A stretch of DNA of 64,000 nucleotides, taken from JAUWKC01 sp035529895 (GTDB lineage Bacteria; Planctomycetota; Phycisphaerae; Sedimentisphaerales; Anaerobacaceae). Shown in pieces: positions 26,636-35,274 of this stretch (the stretch's first letter is position 1; each line of letters opens with the position of its first letter). The stretch is taken from NCBI GenBank assembly GCA_035529895.1, contig DATKVV010000068.1:1-64000 (forward strand), written 5' to 3'. The notes below the pieces were generated by a model that saw nothing but the letters and a program-made list of their open reading frames with translations, did no database searches and was not told where the DNA came from. Both the position numbers and the translations under genes were made by a program.

Positions 26636-26865
26636 CGGCTGTCGCTCGTCGCTCGCTAAAGCCGCCAAATCCGCCTGCGGCGGGCAACAGGTGGGAATTA
26701 TACACGATTTTGGGGGGGAAGTAAAGGAAGAAGTTGGATTGGCCAGCGAGAGCACAGAGAACAGAAAGGTGTTCAGTCAGCTTGGCGTACTCGGCACAAG
26801 CCGCTCGTAGAGCGAGCTTTGTCGCGGGCTTTTGGCTTGGTCGGCTGAAGGGTCGCGGGCGCTAT

Positions 26866-27402
26866 TCATATGTTCAATAAACGATTGTTTGCAGTAAGTA
26901 TTGTTAAATCGGGTGGCTTAAAATCACGGTCATCTGTAACCAGAATCAGTTGTTCATGTTTACAGATTCTGTGAAACATCTGGTCGTTAAAATCTGAGTC
27001 CCCCTTCTCAAATTCTGTAAGCAGTGCATCAACATCTATGCGGGCAAAAGTCGAATCACAACGTTGGCATTGTTTAATGATGCGTTTTGCATTAACTGCA
27101 ATGTCTTTGGCAATTGTGACAAAGGCTGGACTGTTTCTGAAATCTTTGAATCTGTCACTTGCTGAAGCCGACTGCTTGTGCTCCCATCGTGCATAAGCAT
27201 TAATGAATTCGGATATAATAAGGACATCTATATATACGGTGCATCCGGCGGTTTGCATGTCACGTACAGCTCTTGAATAAATGGATGCGCGTTTTCGTTT
27301 GAGAGTTATTGGCCCATAAACCGATAACCAGATATTTGCGTCCAAGAAAAGTCTATCGTTCTTCGAAAAAAGATATGATCCTATGTCCCTAATATTACTC
27401 AT
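26866..27402 (-). CDS. PIN-domain protein (putative ribonuclease effector)
   Basis: 178 residues from ATG 27402, chosen for a GGG eight bases upstream; ATG 27408 is also possible. Both overlap the end of the STAS-like gene, implying translational coupling. The PIN acidic residues are visible: Asp in LFLDANIWLSVY, Glu in DVLIISEFINAYARW and the C-terminal pair in DSDFNDQMFH and LVTDDRDFK. PIN proteins of this kind are metal-dependent RNases and often act as toxins, but this one is longer than a VapC (about 130 residues), and no VapB-like antitoxin is next to it. Its partners are instead a STAS-like protein and an HATPase. Confidence 0.75.
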   Translation of the reverse strand: MSNIRDIGSYLFSKNDRLFLDANIWLSVYGPITLKRKRASIYSRAVRDMQTAGCTVYIDVLIISEFINAYARWEHKQSASASDRFKDFRNSPAFVTIAKDIAVNAKRIIKQCQRCDSTFARIDVDALLTEFEKGDSDFNDQMFHRICKHEQLILVTDDRDFKPPDLTILTANNRLLNI

Positions 27403-27754
27403 CGTCATGTCCCAGTATTTCGTCAGTGGCAGAATGAAAGCGCTCAGGGTCTTTGAAGTACTCCTTGGCGCGTTCAACGGAACGTTTGAGTGTTTCTAGA
27501 TCCTGTGGACTTGCATCGACAACTACCAGCCTTTTCTTCAACTCGTCATCCTTGAATTTATCATATAATTGTCCAATTGCAGCATTAAGAAAAAGCGAAG
27601 TTAGATCCTCTATTCCCTTAAAAGATATCTCAATGTTCTTGCCTTCCTGCAGCGCCCTAAAAATCGCATCGTACACTTTTTGTCCATCTTCTGCAGCAAC
27701 GCAAATGTTATTCCCGATGGTCGAGACGATATTAATTCTTTCCGTGGCGTTCAC
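27395..27754 (-). CDS. STAS-like (DUF4325) protein
   Basis: 119 residues. The pattern of a hydrophobic strand (INIVSTIGNN), a helix GQKVYDAIFRALQEGK, the strand IEISFKG and GIEDLTSLFLNAAIGQLYDKF matches the STAS-like DUF4325 domain, which is related to anti-anti-sigma factors. The DLTSLF stretch has Thr and Ser at about the position where anti-anti-sigma factors are phosphorylated. It lies 21 bases after the HATPase gene and overlaps the PIN gene. Confidence 0.72.
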   Translation of the reverse strand: MNATERINIVSTIGNNICVAAEDGQKVYDAIFRALQEGKNIEISFKGIEDLTSLFLNAAIGQLYDKFKDDELKKRLVVVDASPQDLETLKRSVERAKEYFKDPERFHSATDEILGHDDE

Positions 27755-27775
27755 AGTACCTTCCTTTCTTTCACT

Positions 27776-28636
27776 TTAGAAAACATCCGACGAGTCAATC
27801 TCTGAGGTAAGACAATAAGAACTTTTATCTGCCGTGTCAATATCAATAGTCACCACTGTTCCTGGAAAGGCTCCAGAGAGGGTAGCGGTTGAGACTTTTC
27901 CTTTCGATAATTCCCAATATCCCGCGCTTGACACAATAATTAATCGTCCTTTGTTAAGTTTAATGAATTCCTGGATCAATTGAAGCCCAAGACCACCAGA
28001 TCTGCCTCGGCGGGTAGTCTTACCACTCATTGCCCAGATGATAGCAAGTCCGGCTGGCAACTTCCTTTGCAGGTTTTTATAGATGTTTCCATCGATTCCA
28101 ATTCCCAAATCTGTAATGGTAAAAAGCAGACGCTGCTGTTTCGGGAAAAACTGGCCACAAGTAAAGATACCGTGTTCGGTATATGAATGTTCAATGGCAT
28201 TCGAAAACACCTCAAATAAACTCTCGCGGAATCTTTTGAGCAATGCAGGGGTCATTGCTGGGAGTCCTAAACTGCCGGACCTGAAATATCTAATGACATA
28301 TTGTTGAAAATCTTCATGTACTTTCCCGACCGTTTCAAATCGCCGATACTCAATGGTCGTTCCATAGCTGTCAGGTTTTTCAGCCACGCCAAACTGGGAA
28401 AGAAAATGATTCTTCCTCAAGACGCTTGTTACCATTGTAGAAATACTAGTAATGCGGACGGGGATGTTCTCCGTTTTTCTTCTGTAAAGAATGGCTCCAA
28501 GTGGAGCGCACATATTAGCATCAATCCAATTTGATATATTTATTTCATAGTGCTCGGGTGCAATTTGATTATCCAGGTCCAGGATACTTTGAAAACCATT
28601 AAAACCTGTTTTAATTTGTCCAAGAGTCAGGGGCAT
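27776..28636 (-). CDS. GHKL ATPase with N-terminal STAS-like domain (anti-sigma-kinase type)
   Basis: 286 residues. The first 85 residues (YEINISNWIDANMCAPLGAI, then LRKNHFLSQFG) resemble a STAS-like fold. Residues about 135-285 carry the GHKL ATP-binding boxes: N-box FEVFSNAIEHS, G1 box ITDLGIGID and G2-type GRSGGLGLQLIQEF. There is no phospho-accepting histidine domain or membrane segment, so it resembles SpoIIAB/RsbW-type switch kinases more than sensor kinases. It is first of three coupled genes of lower GC than the surroundings. Confidence 0.75.
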   Translation of the reverse strand: MPLTLGQIKTGFNGFQSILDLDNQIAPEHYEINISNWIDANMCAPLGAILYRRKTENIPVRITSISTMVTSVLRKNHFLSQFGVAEKPDSYGTTIEYRRFETVGKVHEDFQQYVIRYFRSGSLGLPAMTPALLKRFRESLFEVFSNAIEHSYTEHGIFTCGQFFPKQQRLLFTITDLGIGIDGNIYKNLQRKLPAGLAIIWAMSGKTTRRGRSGGLGLQLIQEFIKLNKGRLIIVSSAGYWELSKGKVSTATLSGAFPGTVVTIDIDTADKSSYCLTSEIDSSDVF

Positions 28637-28945
28637 TTAGCTAATCCCGATAGTTTTCAGTTCCAGTTGACTCATTGGCATATGTATCGTGCGCTCTTAC
28701 CATACGTCTGTGGTTAAATGAAACTTTCTGTTTTTTGTTTGCAAATACGTTTGGTCAGTCGCTGTTATACTTTCATCGTCCCAGCCAGGTACATAAGATG
28801 TGTTCGGCGAAGCCATACGAGACCGTGACAAGGGACCATATCCCGAGGAAACAGGCAAGCGTTTTATGCCTAAATCTACAATCCAAAAATCCGTTTAATC
28901 CCTGGAAATCTGTGGTTGAAAAACTCTCTGTGTTCAGCTCGGAGC

Positions 28946-29080
28946 CTATATATACACTTTGTCGATCAATCTTGGGAAGGCGATGCACTGGCGGATGTGC
29001 TTTTCGCCGGTTATCCAAGCGACGGTTGTTTCGGCGCCGAGGCCAAATCCGCCAAACGACGAGGCAGACAAGTAACGTAG
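28946..29080 (-). pseudogene. asnS: Decayed C-terminus of an asparaginyl-tRNA synthetase
   Basis: In one minus-strand frame ending at TAG 28946-28948 the translation contains GFGLGAE, TVAWITGEKHIR and CIAFPRLIDKVY, the motif 3 region and end of class II asparaginyl-type synthetases (normally GFGLG.ER ... IPFPR). The motif 3 arginine after GAE is replaced by Thr. No motif 1 or 2 and no intact N-terminal part lies upstream in any frame, so only about 45 codons remain. It is probably the relic of a displaced or duplicated gene. AspRS is the alternative but fits the AWITGEKHIR part less well. Confidence 0.6.
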
Positions 29081-29370
29081 CGCGCAAGGTCGTGACTCGC
29101 CATTTACCTGTTCACTCATCCACTAACCCGTATCTCGTATCCAGCCGAACGACTTGGCGGGGAAGCTCGTGACTGGCCTAAAGACGTCCCGATCACGCAT
29201 TCAGGGAGAGAAAATAACACGACAGGAGGGAAAAGGCAAGGGGAAAAGCCATTTATTATTTACTATTTGGTATTTTTGAGATTGCCGGGCTGCGCTCGCA
29301 ATGACAGGGTCGGGATGGCCCCCGGTTTGCAGGTGCGCAGGAGTGCACCCTGGGGGCAGGCGGCGGCTGA

Positions 29371-29410
29371 AAAGGAAAAAGGGCTGTCGGCTTGATGCCG
29401 GCAGCCCTTT
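29371..29410 (-). terminator. Terminator of the 29466-31667 secreted protein gene
   Basis: A 14-bp stem with one G-U (29378-29391 with 29397-29410) and a 5-base loop, followed on the minus strand by TTTTTCCTTTT. Confidence 0.9.
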
Positions 29411-29465
29411 GGCTTGCATAATCTATGGCCCACCCAGGCCATTAACCGTGATTACAGCCTGGTGC

Positions 29466-31667
29466 CTAATCCAATGGTTCGGTAAAATCCACCAGCCACC
29501 AATCGGCCCAGAAGGCAAAGTCGCGCCAGTTAACTATGTTGTCGAAGTCGTAGTCCACTATGGGTGGAGGGTCTGGCTTTTTGGTGGTCAGCTCGAAGGC
29601 GAGGTCCCAGGAGACGCCGTCCGGGTACTCTACGGGCTGGCCGGTACGCCACTTGTCGCCGACGAACGGCGGCCAATTGCCGTCGTCCAGGCTGAAGATG
29701 CGCACGGCATCATCGTTGAAGAAGTGCGGACGGGTCTTGCAGCCCCAGGGATGTTCCGGGTTCACACCGGACTCGTAAATCGCCGCGATGCTGAGCCAGT
29801 AAATCGTCCCGTGGCCGGTGGTGTCGGGCTTCTGATAGAACCAGACATCCTGCGGCAGGTCGCAGTAGTACTGGAAGCAGGAATCCTGCACGATGGGCGG
29901 GGCCCCGGCCACCTGGCGGGGATCCTTGTCGTAGCCGACAAACTCGACCTGGCAGTCATAGCATACGTATTCCCAAATCATCTCGCCGGGGTGACTGAAG
30001 GAGGTGGGGTCGTCCGCGTCTTCGGGGACATCCGTCCAGATGCCGAAGTGGAACCCAATTGGCGCCACCGGCGGCTCGTTGGAGTCGGTCCAGCCCAAGT
30101 GCGAACCCCACCAGTGGATATCCGTGACCGGTCGCTGGTCCTTACAATGCCAATCGTCGGCCATCAGCGGCGGCCAGTAGCGGACGGACTGCTCATCCCA
30201 GCCGAGGAATCGGCCCGGGGCGATCCTTTTCGGCGGCTGCGTCCACTTGCGGGGACCGATGGCCTTGACGGGCTTGGGAGTAACGGTCAGGTCGTACCAA
30301 TAGTTCCACGCCCTGGGGATAGTGGAGCCCGGGGGTGGGACAGCCGTGCCGCCGAGCCAGAAGGTGTTCTCGTCAAAGATCAATTCAATGACCTGGGTGA
30401 TGTCAAAGCCCGGGTTGTTCATATAGCTGGTGGCCACCGGGTTGGCCGCAGTTACGCCGGGAATTGAGGTGTCGATGGTGATGGTGGTGGCAATGCCGCA
30501 GGGCAGCACTGCCGGGACGTCCCAATACCAGGCGCGGATGAAACCGTTGACGTCCTTCATTCCGAACGAGACGACGGTGATACAGGGGTCGCACGGCGGC
30601 AACACGGTGACAGTTATTATGCTGTTGGTGAGGTCCGGGTCGCTGGGGTATTTAAGTTTCCACGCCGCAGCGTAAGGCCCCGCCGGCATCGAGGGCCCGG
30701 CCCAGGTCATCACCAGTCCCGGCGATGGAGGCTGGCAGACATCGGGACAGGGGTCACCGGGGTAGGCATATAAATTAGGCTCTAAATACATGTTCTGGGG
30801 ATAGGGTTCCATATCCGGGTCCCGGTAGCGGTCCCACTGCAACATGTAATCGGCCCAGTTAGCCTCGTCCACAGGACGTACAAGACTGTCCCGCAAAACA
30901 TCGAGCCATTGGTCGAAGCTGTCGATCACGATATGGGGAGGCGGAGGCGTTGTAATTGCAAAGGCCATGTCAATCGACTCGCCATGATAGGGGTGCTCGG
31001 CGGGGTACCTCAGCTCCCGCCAGGCGCCGGAGGTATCAAGATAAGCGGCATCGTCGTTCCAGTGCTTTGAGGACACCTTCCAGCCGAACTCGCCTGCATC
31101 GCTCTTGACATAGACATCGAGCCAGTAGATTACGGGACTGGTGCCTGTGCCGAGCTGCTTAAACGCGACGTCCCGCTTGATGTAGACGTCATAGCGCCAT
31201 ATCTGATGGTCGCCGGCGGGGGTCAGGTCGGCTTTGTAGGTGTCCCACCACCATTCGTACTCGTCGCCCAGGTCAACGACGAGGACTTCCTTAAAGTCTC
31301 CCGCAAAGAAATCCTTTTCCCACAATACGGCGCCCGGCATACTATAGCTGCAGGGGTCAGCAGGATTGGCGGGGATATCCTTGTGGATGCTCAGGTGAAT
31401 GAGCGTGATTTTGCCCTTTACGTCATTTTTCCAGGAACCCCAAATGTGAACATCGGTAATATAGCCGGTGGTGGTGCATTTGAAATCATCGGCCAAGGTG
31501 CGGTTGAATCCGTCGTTGCGGTCGCAACGAATGTCAATGCCATTGCGGGTCTTGTCGGGTGGCTGACGCCACTTGACCCTGGCCCCTTCAGCCGGTGAAA
31601 CCACCAACGCGCCAAGCAAGGCCACAACAATCCAAAGAATGAACAATTTCGATTTTAAGTTTCTCAT
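29466..31667 (-). CDS. Large secreted protein with duplicated WWGS domain and dockerin-like end
   Basis: 733 residues from ATG 31667, nine bases after GGAGGA; signal peptide to about residue 30 (SPAEGA). A domain of about 200 residues occurs twice (about 30-245 and 470-690). Each copy starts KWRQPPD or KWTQPPK and contains a DDF or DDW motif, TDVHIWGSW or TDIHWWGSH, a FHFGIWTDVP-like strand and a final WDLAFELTT or IDMAFAITT strand. Between them is an all-beta segment rich in aspartate and glycine. The C-terminus DYDFDNIVNWRDFAFWADWWL is a dockerin-like helix-loop. The domain is one I associate with uncharacterised planctomycete secreted proteins. The gene at 36258-39110 has one copy of the same domain. 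Confidence 0.78.
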   Translation of the reverse strand: MRNLKSKLFILWIVVALLGALVVSPAEGARVKWRQPPDKTRNGIDIRCDRNDGFNRTLADDFKCTTTGYITDVHIWGSWKNDVKGKITLIHLSIHKDIPANPADPCSYSMPGAVLWEKDFFAGDFKEVLVVDLGDEYEWWWDTYKADLTPAGDHQIWRYDVYIKRDVAFKQLGTGTSPVIYWLDVYVKSDAGEFGWKVSSKHWNDDAAYLDTSGAWRELRYPAEHPYHGESIDMAFAITTPPPPHIVIDSFDQWLDVLRDSLVRPVDEANWADYMLQWDRYRDPDMEPYPQNMYLEPNLYAYPGDPCPDVCQPPSPGLVMTWAGPSMPAGPYAAAWKLKYPSDPDLTNSIITVTVLPPCDPCITVVSFGMKDVNGFIRAWYWDVPAVLPCGIATTITIDTSIPGVTAANPVATSYMNNPGFDITQVIELIFDENTFWLGGTAVPPPGSTIPRAWNYWYDLTVTPKPVKAIGPRKWTQPPKRIAPGRFLGWDEQSVRYWPPLMADDWHCKDQRPVTDIHWWGSHLGWTDSNEPPVAPIGFHFGIWTDVPEDADDPTSFSHPGEMIWEYVCYDCQVEFVGYDKDPRQVAGAPPIVQDSCFQYYCDLPQDVWFYQKPDTTGHGTIYWLSIAAIYESGVNPEHPWGCKTRPHFFNDDAVRIFSLDDGNWPPFVGDKWRTGQPVEYPDGVSWDLAFELTTKKPDPPPIVDYDFDNIVNWRDFAFWADWWLVDFTEPLD

Positions 31668-32011
31668 AGTCAAGTCCTCCAAGAAAATGTACTCAATGAA
31701 GAATTACCAAATTGCAGGATAACGTTTAACTTGAATTTTCTCATCCAAAATCCTCCGATAAGAACCAAATTTGTTCCCAAGCAGAAAAGCTTGCCCGTTT
31801 ATAAGCTGTGAGGCTATTTCAACGTTGGCTGCGGGCGCGGTACAGGAAGCCGCCGCCTGCCTGCGGAGTGTCTGCAGGCGCCGACAGCAATACGCGGCGA
31901 GCCGCGCGATTGCGAAACGCTGCCGGCAGTGGTGTGTTCTCTTCCAGAGAAGAACTGGAACAGAGGCAAGAGCATTTTGGCCACTCCTTACCAAATCCGT
32001 GCCTATAACCG

Positions 32012-32056
32012 TCAAAGCCAAAACTACCACAATGCCGCGGCAGTATCAAGCGAAAA
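32012..32056 (-). promoter_or_regulatory. Shared upstream motif, copy C (for the 29466 gene)
   Basis: The minus strand reads CTAAATTTTCGCTTGATACT then GCCGCGGCATTGTGGTAGTT. It aligns base for base with motifs upstream of the 32256 and 36258 genes. TTGATA could be a -35 with a 16-base spacer. The rest of 31668-32185 shows no gene. Confidence 0.55.
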
Positions 32057-32185
32057 TTTAGCAAAATAAGAAAAAAGTGCTAAAATTGGAGGGGATAAAG
32101 GGCCGTTCTCAGGATAGTACAGGCGTTCCAAAGGCGCTGATGGACTGCGAGTTTGCGCCCGGCGCAAATCATTAGTCTCAACAGC

Positions 32186-32222
32186 AGAAAAAGGGCCGTA
32201 AGCTTGACGCTTACGGCCCTTT
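32186..32222 (-). terminator. Terminator of the triple-repeat secreted protein gene
   Basis: A perfect 14-bp stem (32190-32203 with 32209-32222) with a TTGAC-type loop, followed by TTTTT on the minus strand. It is nearly identical in plan to the terminator at 29371. Confidence 0.9.
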
Positions 32223-32255
32223 GGCATCGCCAGATAAAATATGTATTTGCCTGAG

Positions 32256-34814
32256 CTACAGGGTGCCTCTGAGCCACTGAGAGGCGAGGATAGCAAGGTC
32301 CCTAAAATCGACCTTGCCGTCTCCGTTGAGGTCCGCGTCGCGGACGCAGTTGCAGGAGATGTTGACGGTTCCATCCGGATTGGCGATTGAGATTTCGTCA
32401 CAGAACTCACAGGCAGGGCAGTCGCCGGTGCAAGTCGGCTGTACGGGCTCGCCGCCAGTCTCAACCCTAATCGCAGCGGTTGTTATACCGGCGTAGTCCT
32501 GCAGTTGGCTGCCGGGGCAGCCTTCGAATTCGATCTGATAGGTTATATCGAAAAAGCTGTCCACGGCGAAGTCGCCGCTGGGCAGCTTAACGAGAGTAGT
32601 GTGCCCGGGGCTGGGCAGGCCCAGGTCGGTGCCGGCTCTGAATCGGAGCGTGCAAAAGTCCGGGTCTCCGAAGAGCTCGCCCTGCAGTTGGAACATATCG
32701 GTGGCGAAGGTCTGTACCGGGTCGCCGGGATTGCGTGGGCCGGTATGAAGCTCCCCGGTCAGCGGCATCGCGATGAAGCGATTGAATCCCTCAAGCTCTC
32801 CCGTGCCTCTGACCTGCCACTGCAGGTCGGCTTCGAAAGTGCTTCTGTCTCCGCCGAGGCTGCCACCGGGGCGGCTGACCACATTGAAGAAACCGCCGAG
32901 AGGCCCGTCGAGCTCGATGGTGGTTTCCGGCGGCAGGCCGTCGATTATCAGGTAAACTTCGTCGGGGCTGGTATATTCACATCCCTGGGGCGGCATATCA
33001 ACGGTGCCGCTGCCGTTATCGGGGACCACGCAGTTGAAGCCGGGATCAGTGGAGATGTCCACGTGACATTCCTCGGCGCCGCGGCAGTTGCAGTTCGGTA
33101 CGGTGATGCGGCCGGTGTTGGGGTCAAAGTTGACAGAGGTGGGCTGACATTGTTCGGCACCGGGGCAGGCGGCTGCTTTACATGCGCTGCCGTCCTCGGT
33201 CGGCTCGCAGTCCACGGGCGCGCAGTCACAGCTTATATCCAGGGTTCCGTCGCCCTTGACGACTATGGTGTCATCGCAGGCAAAGCTCGGCGGGCAGTCG
33301 CCTATGCACGTCGGCTGGACAGGCCCGCCGCCGGTCTCCACGCGGATGGTCGCCGTCGTTGTACCCGAGTAGTCCTCCAATTGGCTGCCTGCGCAGCCTG
33401 CAAACTCAATCTGATACGTGATGTCGAAAAAGCTGTCGACCGCGAAATCCCCGTTAGGCAGCTCAACGAGCGTGGTCTGGCCGGGGCTGGGCAGGCCCAG
33501 GTCGGCGCCGGCCCGGAATCGAAGGGTGCAGAAGTCGGGGTCTCCGAACAGCTCTCCCTGCAAGAGGTACATATGCGTGGCGAAGGTCTGGACGGGGTCG
33601 CCGGGATTGCGTGGGGCGGTGTGCAGCTCTCCGCTGAGCGGCATCCAAAGATGGCGATTGAAACCTGCGAGGCTGCCAGTACCCCTGACGTCCCACGATA
33701 ATGTAGCATCGAAGGTTATCTTTTCACCGCCCAGAGTTCCGCCGGGTGTCTTGACGATATTGGTGAACTCATACAGCGGCCCATCAAGCTCAATGGTGGT
33801 TCCCGCCGGAAGACCATCGATTATCTTGTAGACTTCCGTGGGGCTGGTGTATTCACAGCCCTGTGGGGGCAGGTCTGCGGTGCCGGCGCCGTTATCGGGG
33901 ACGATACAATTGAAGCCGGGGGCGCCGGAGACGTCAACACGACATCCATCCGGGCCGCGGCAGTTGCAGTCAATGACGGTGACCCAGCCGGTGCACGGGT
34001 CGAAGTTGACCAGTGTGGGGACACATTCGCTGGGGACCGGGCAGCCTGAGGTTCTGCAGGCCAGGCCGTCGGGCATCGGTGCACACTCTTCGAAACCGGT
34101 CTCTATCCGAATTGTCGCGGTTGTTGTACCGGCGTAGTCGTCCAGTTGGCTGCCGGCGCAGCCTTCAAACTCAATCTGGTAGGTAATATCAAAGAAGCTG
34201 TCCACGTCGAAATTGCCGGTCGGGAGCTCTGTGAGAGTCGTATGGCCCGGACTGGGCAGGCCGTAGTCGGTACCCCAGGTAATACGAAAAGTACAGAAAT
34301 CGGGGTCTCCAAGGATCTCGCCCTGGAGACGGAAAAAATCAGTAGCGAAGGCCTGCACGGGGTCGCCCGGGTTTCGCGGCCCGGTATGGACCTCGGCAAA
34401 AACCGGCACCCAAAGGCGCCGGTTGAAGCCCTCGAGTGACCCTGTGCCGGTGACGGTCAAATCCAGCGTCGCCTCGAAGCAGTGGCCGTGCCCGCCGAGG
34501 CTGCCGCCGGCCGTCTCGCACTCGCACGGGTCGAGCGGTATCGAGCACGACACGCAAAGAGAAGGGCCGGAGCAGCAGACAAAGTCCATCAGGACGCCCT
34601 CCATCTCTATCGTGGTATCGGGCGGCAGCCCTTCGATGATCCTGAACACATCATCGGGGCTGGTGTGCTGACAGCCTGCCGGCGGGAGGGTAACAGTGCC
34701 CGAGCCGTTATCCGGCACGACACACGGTGTGCCGGCAACCGCCGGAATCGTCAAGCCGAGAAGCCAGACTGCAAGTGCGCACACAGTTCCTAATTTTACC
34801 TTTGTCTTTCGCAT
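32256..34814 (-). CDS. Secreted protein with three tandem cysteine-rich repeats and dockerin-like end
   Basis: 852 residues from ATG 34814 behind AGGAGG; signal peptide to about residue 26. Three repeats of about 240-270 residues each begin C.VPDNG.GT..LPP.GC.(Y/H)TSP and continue with IIDGLPPETTIELDGP, GFNRHLWMPL, ELHTGPRNPGDPVQTFAT and FCTLRFRAG.DLGLPSPGHTTL. Cysteine-rich linkers (CIGDCPPSFACDDT, CPACEFCDE) separate them, and the C-terminus ADLNGDGKVDFRDLAILASQWL is a dockerin/EF-hand-like helix-loop-helix. Paired cysteines imply oxidative folding outside the cell. No catalytic motif can be named; adhesion or matrix function is likely. Confidence 0.78.
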   Translation of the reverse strand: MRKTKVKLGTVCALAVWLLGLTIPAVAGTPCVVPDNGSGTVTLPPAGCQHTSPDDVFRIIEGLPPDTTIEMEGVLMDFVCCSGPSLCVSCSIPLDPCECETAGGSLGGHGHCFEATLDLTVTGTGSLEGFNRRLWVPVFAEVHTGPRNPGDPVQAFATDFFRLQGEILGDPDFCTFRITWGTDYGLPSPGHTTLTELPTGNFDVDSFFDITYQIEFEGCAGSQLDDYAGTTTATIRIETGFEECAPMPDGLACRTSGCPVPSECVPTLVNFDPCTGWVTVIDCNCRGPDGCRVDVSGAPGFNCIVPDNGAGTADLPPQGCEYTSPTEVYKIIDGLPAGTTIELDGPLYEFTNIVKTPGGTLGGEKITFDATLSWDVRGTGSLAGFNRHLWMPLSGELHTAPRNPGDPVQTFATHMYLLQGELFGDPDFCTLRFRAGADLGLPSPGQTTLVELPNGDFAVDSFFDITYQIEFAGCAGSQLEDYSGTTTATIRVETGGGPVQPTCIGDCPPSFACDDTIVVKGDGTLDISCDCAPVDCEPTEDGSACKAAACPGAEQCQPTSVNFDPNTGRITVPNCNCRGAEECHVDISTDPGFNCVVPDNGSGTVDMPPQGCEYTSPDEVYLIIDGLPPETTIELDGPLGGFFNVVSRPGGSLGGDRSTFEADLQWQVRGTGELEGFNRFIAMPLTGELHTGPRNPGDPVQTFATDMFQLQGELFGDPDFCTLRFRAGTDLGLPSPGHTTLVKLPSGDFAVDSFFDITYQIEFEGCPGSQLQDYAGITTAAIRVETGGEPVQPTCTGDCPACEFCDEISIANPDGTVNISCNCVRDADLNGDGKVDFRDLAILASQWLRGTL

Positions 34815-34931
34815 CTTAAATCCTCCTGCAAAAAGCGTTCTGTACACAAGGGGCGGCAAAAACCGCTGAAACAGCAAGCAAACACTTCCTGATGTGCTCC
34901 TTGCTGAGCCACCCGCAGAGACAACGTTGTT

Positions 34932-34972
34932 GAGTATACTACATTCCCCGGCAGAATCAACAAAAAACTTAG
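34932..34972 (-). promoter_or_regulatory. Shared upstream motif, copy A (for the 32256 gene)
   Basis: The minus strand reads TAAGTTTTTTGTTGATTCTG then CCGGGGAATGTAGTATACT. TTGATT with a 16-base spacer and TATACT would be a workable promoter. It lies about 120 bases upstream of ATG 34814 and is the best-formed of the three copies. Confidence 0.65.
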
Positions 34973-35181
34973 CAGTATAGGGTAAATATGTCCTGTGCCG
35001 CGCGGCAGACATGCATCTTGCCAGCACCGACGAGAAATCTAAGTGAACGGAGAGTAAATTCGTAGCCAGCCGAATTAGGGCCCGGTGTGCGCCAGGTCTT
35101 CTCACGCGGAGTTATTATCGGTACTTATCCTCAATTTGGAGGCTTTCGTTGGGGATTCATCTTGCTTCTGGCACAATTTGC

Positions 35182-35210
35182 TTGATTTTTGCGTTCCAAT
35201 CTGGTATATT
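35182..35210 (+). promoter_or_regulatory. Promoter of the C39-like peptidase gene
   Basis: TTGATT (35182-35187), a 17-base spacer and TATATT (35205-35210) preceded by TGG. The 5' leader would be about 58 bases before ATG 35275. Confidence 0.65.
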
Positions 35211-35274
35211 ACAGGCGTCTGTGGCAAATAGGTTTGGGGGCACAGACACGATACCAACTATTTGGGGAGAAAAA

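Larger units (their letters stand above)
25835..26865. other. Gene-free repeat region (about 1 kb)
   Basis: No credible gene. All frames through it are low-complexity translations of repeats. It contains a 122-bp direct duplication, several short GC-rich palindromes and a short run of CGTAT-based tandem repeats at about 26430-26470. It separates the exonuclease VII operon from the low-GC HATPase/STAS/PIN module. Confidence 0.6.

Noticed and set aside
28675..29172. A 165-codon plus-strand open frame
   Set aside because: Composition is not protein-like, it has no ribosome site, and it lies opposite the asparaginyl-tRNA synthetase remnant.
29301..30467. A 388-codon plus-strand open frame
   Set aside because: It starts inside the terminator region and runs antisense to the 29466-31667 gene, which has a signal peptide, ribosome site and recognisable domains.
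32505..33701. A 398-codon plus-strand open frame
   Set aside because: It is antisense to the triple-repeat secreted gene, and its own repetitiveness copies that gene.
35167..35185. TGGCAC...TTGC resembling a sigma-54 promoter
   Set aside because: Only three bases separate the two halves instead of five, and a better sigma-70 promoter overlaps it.
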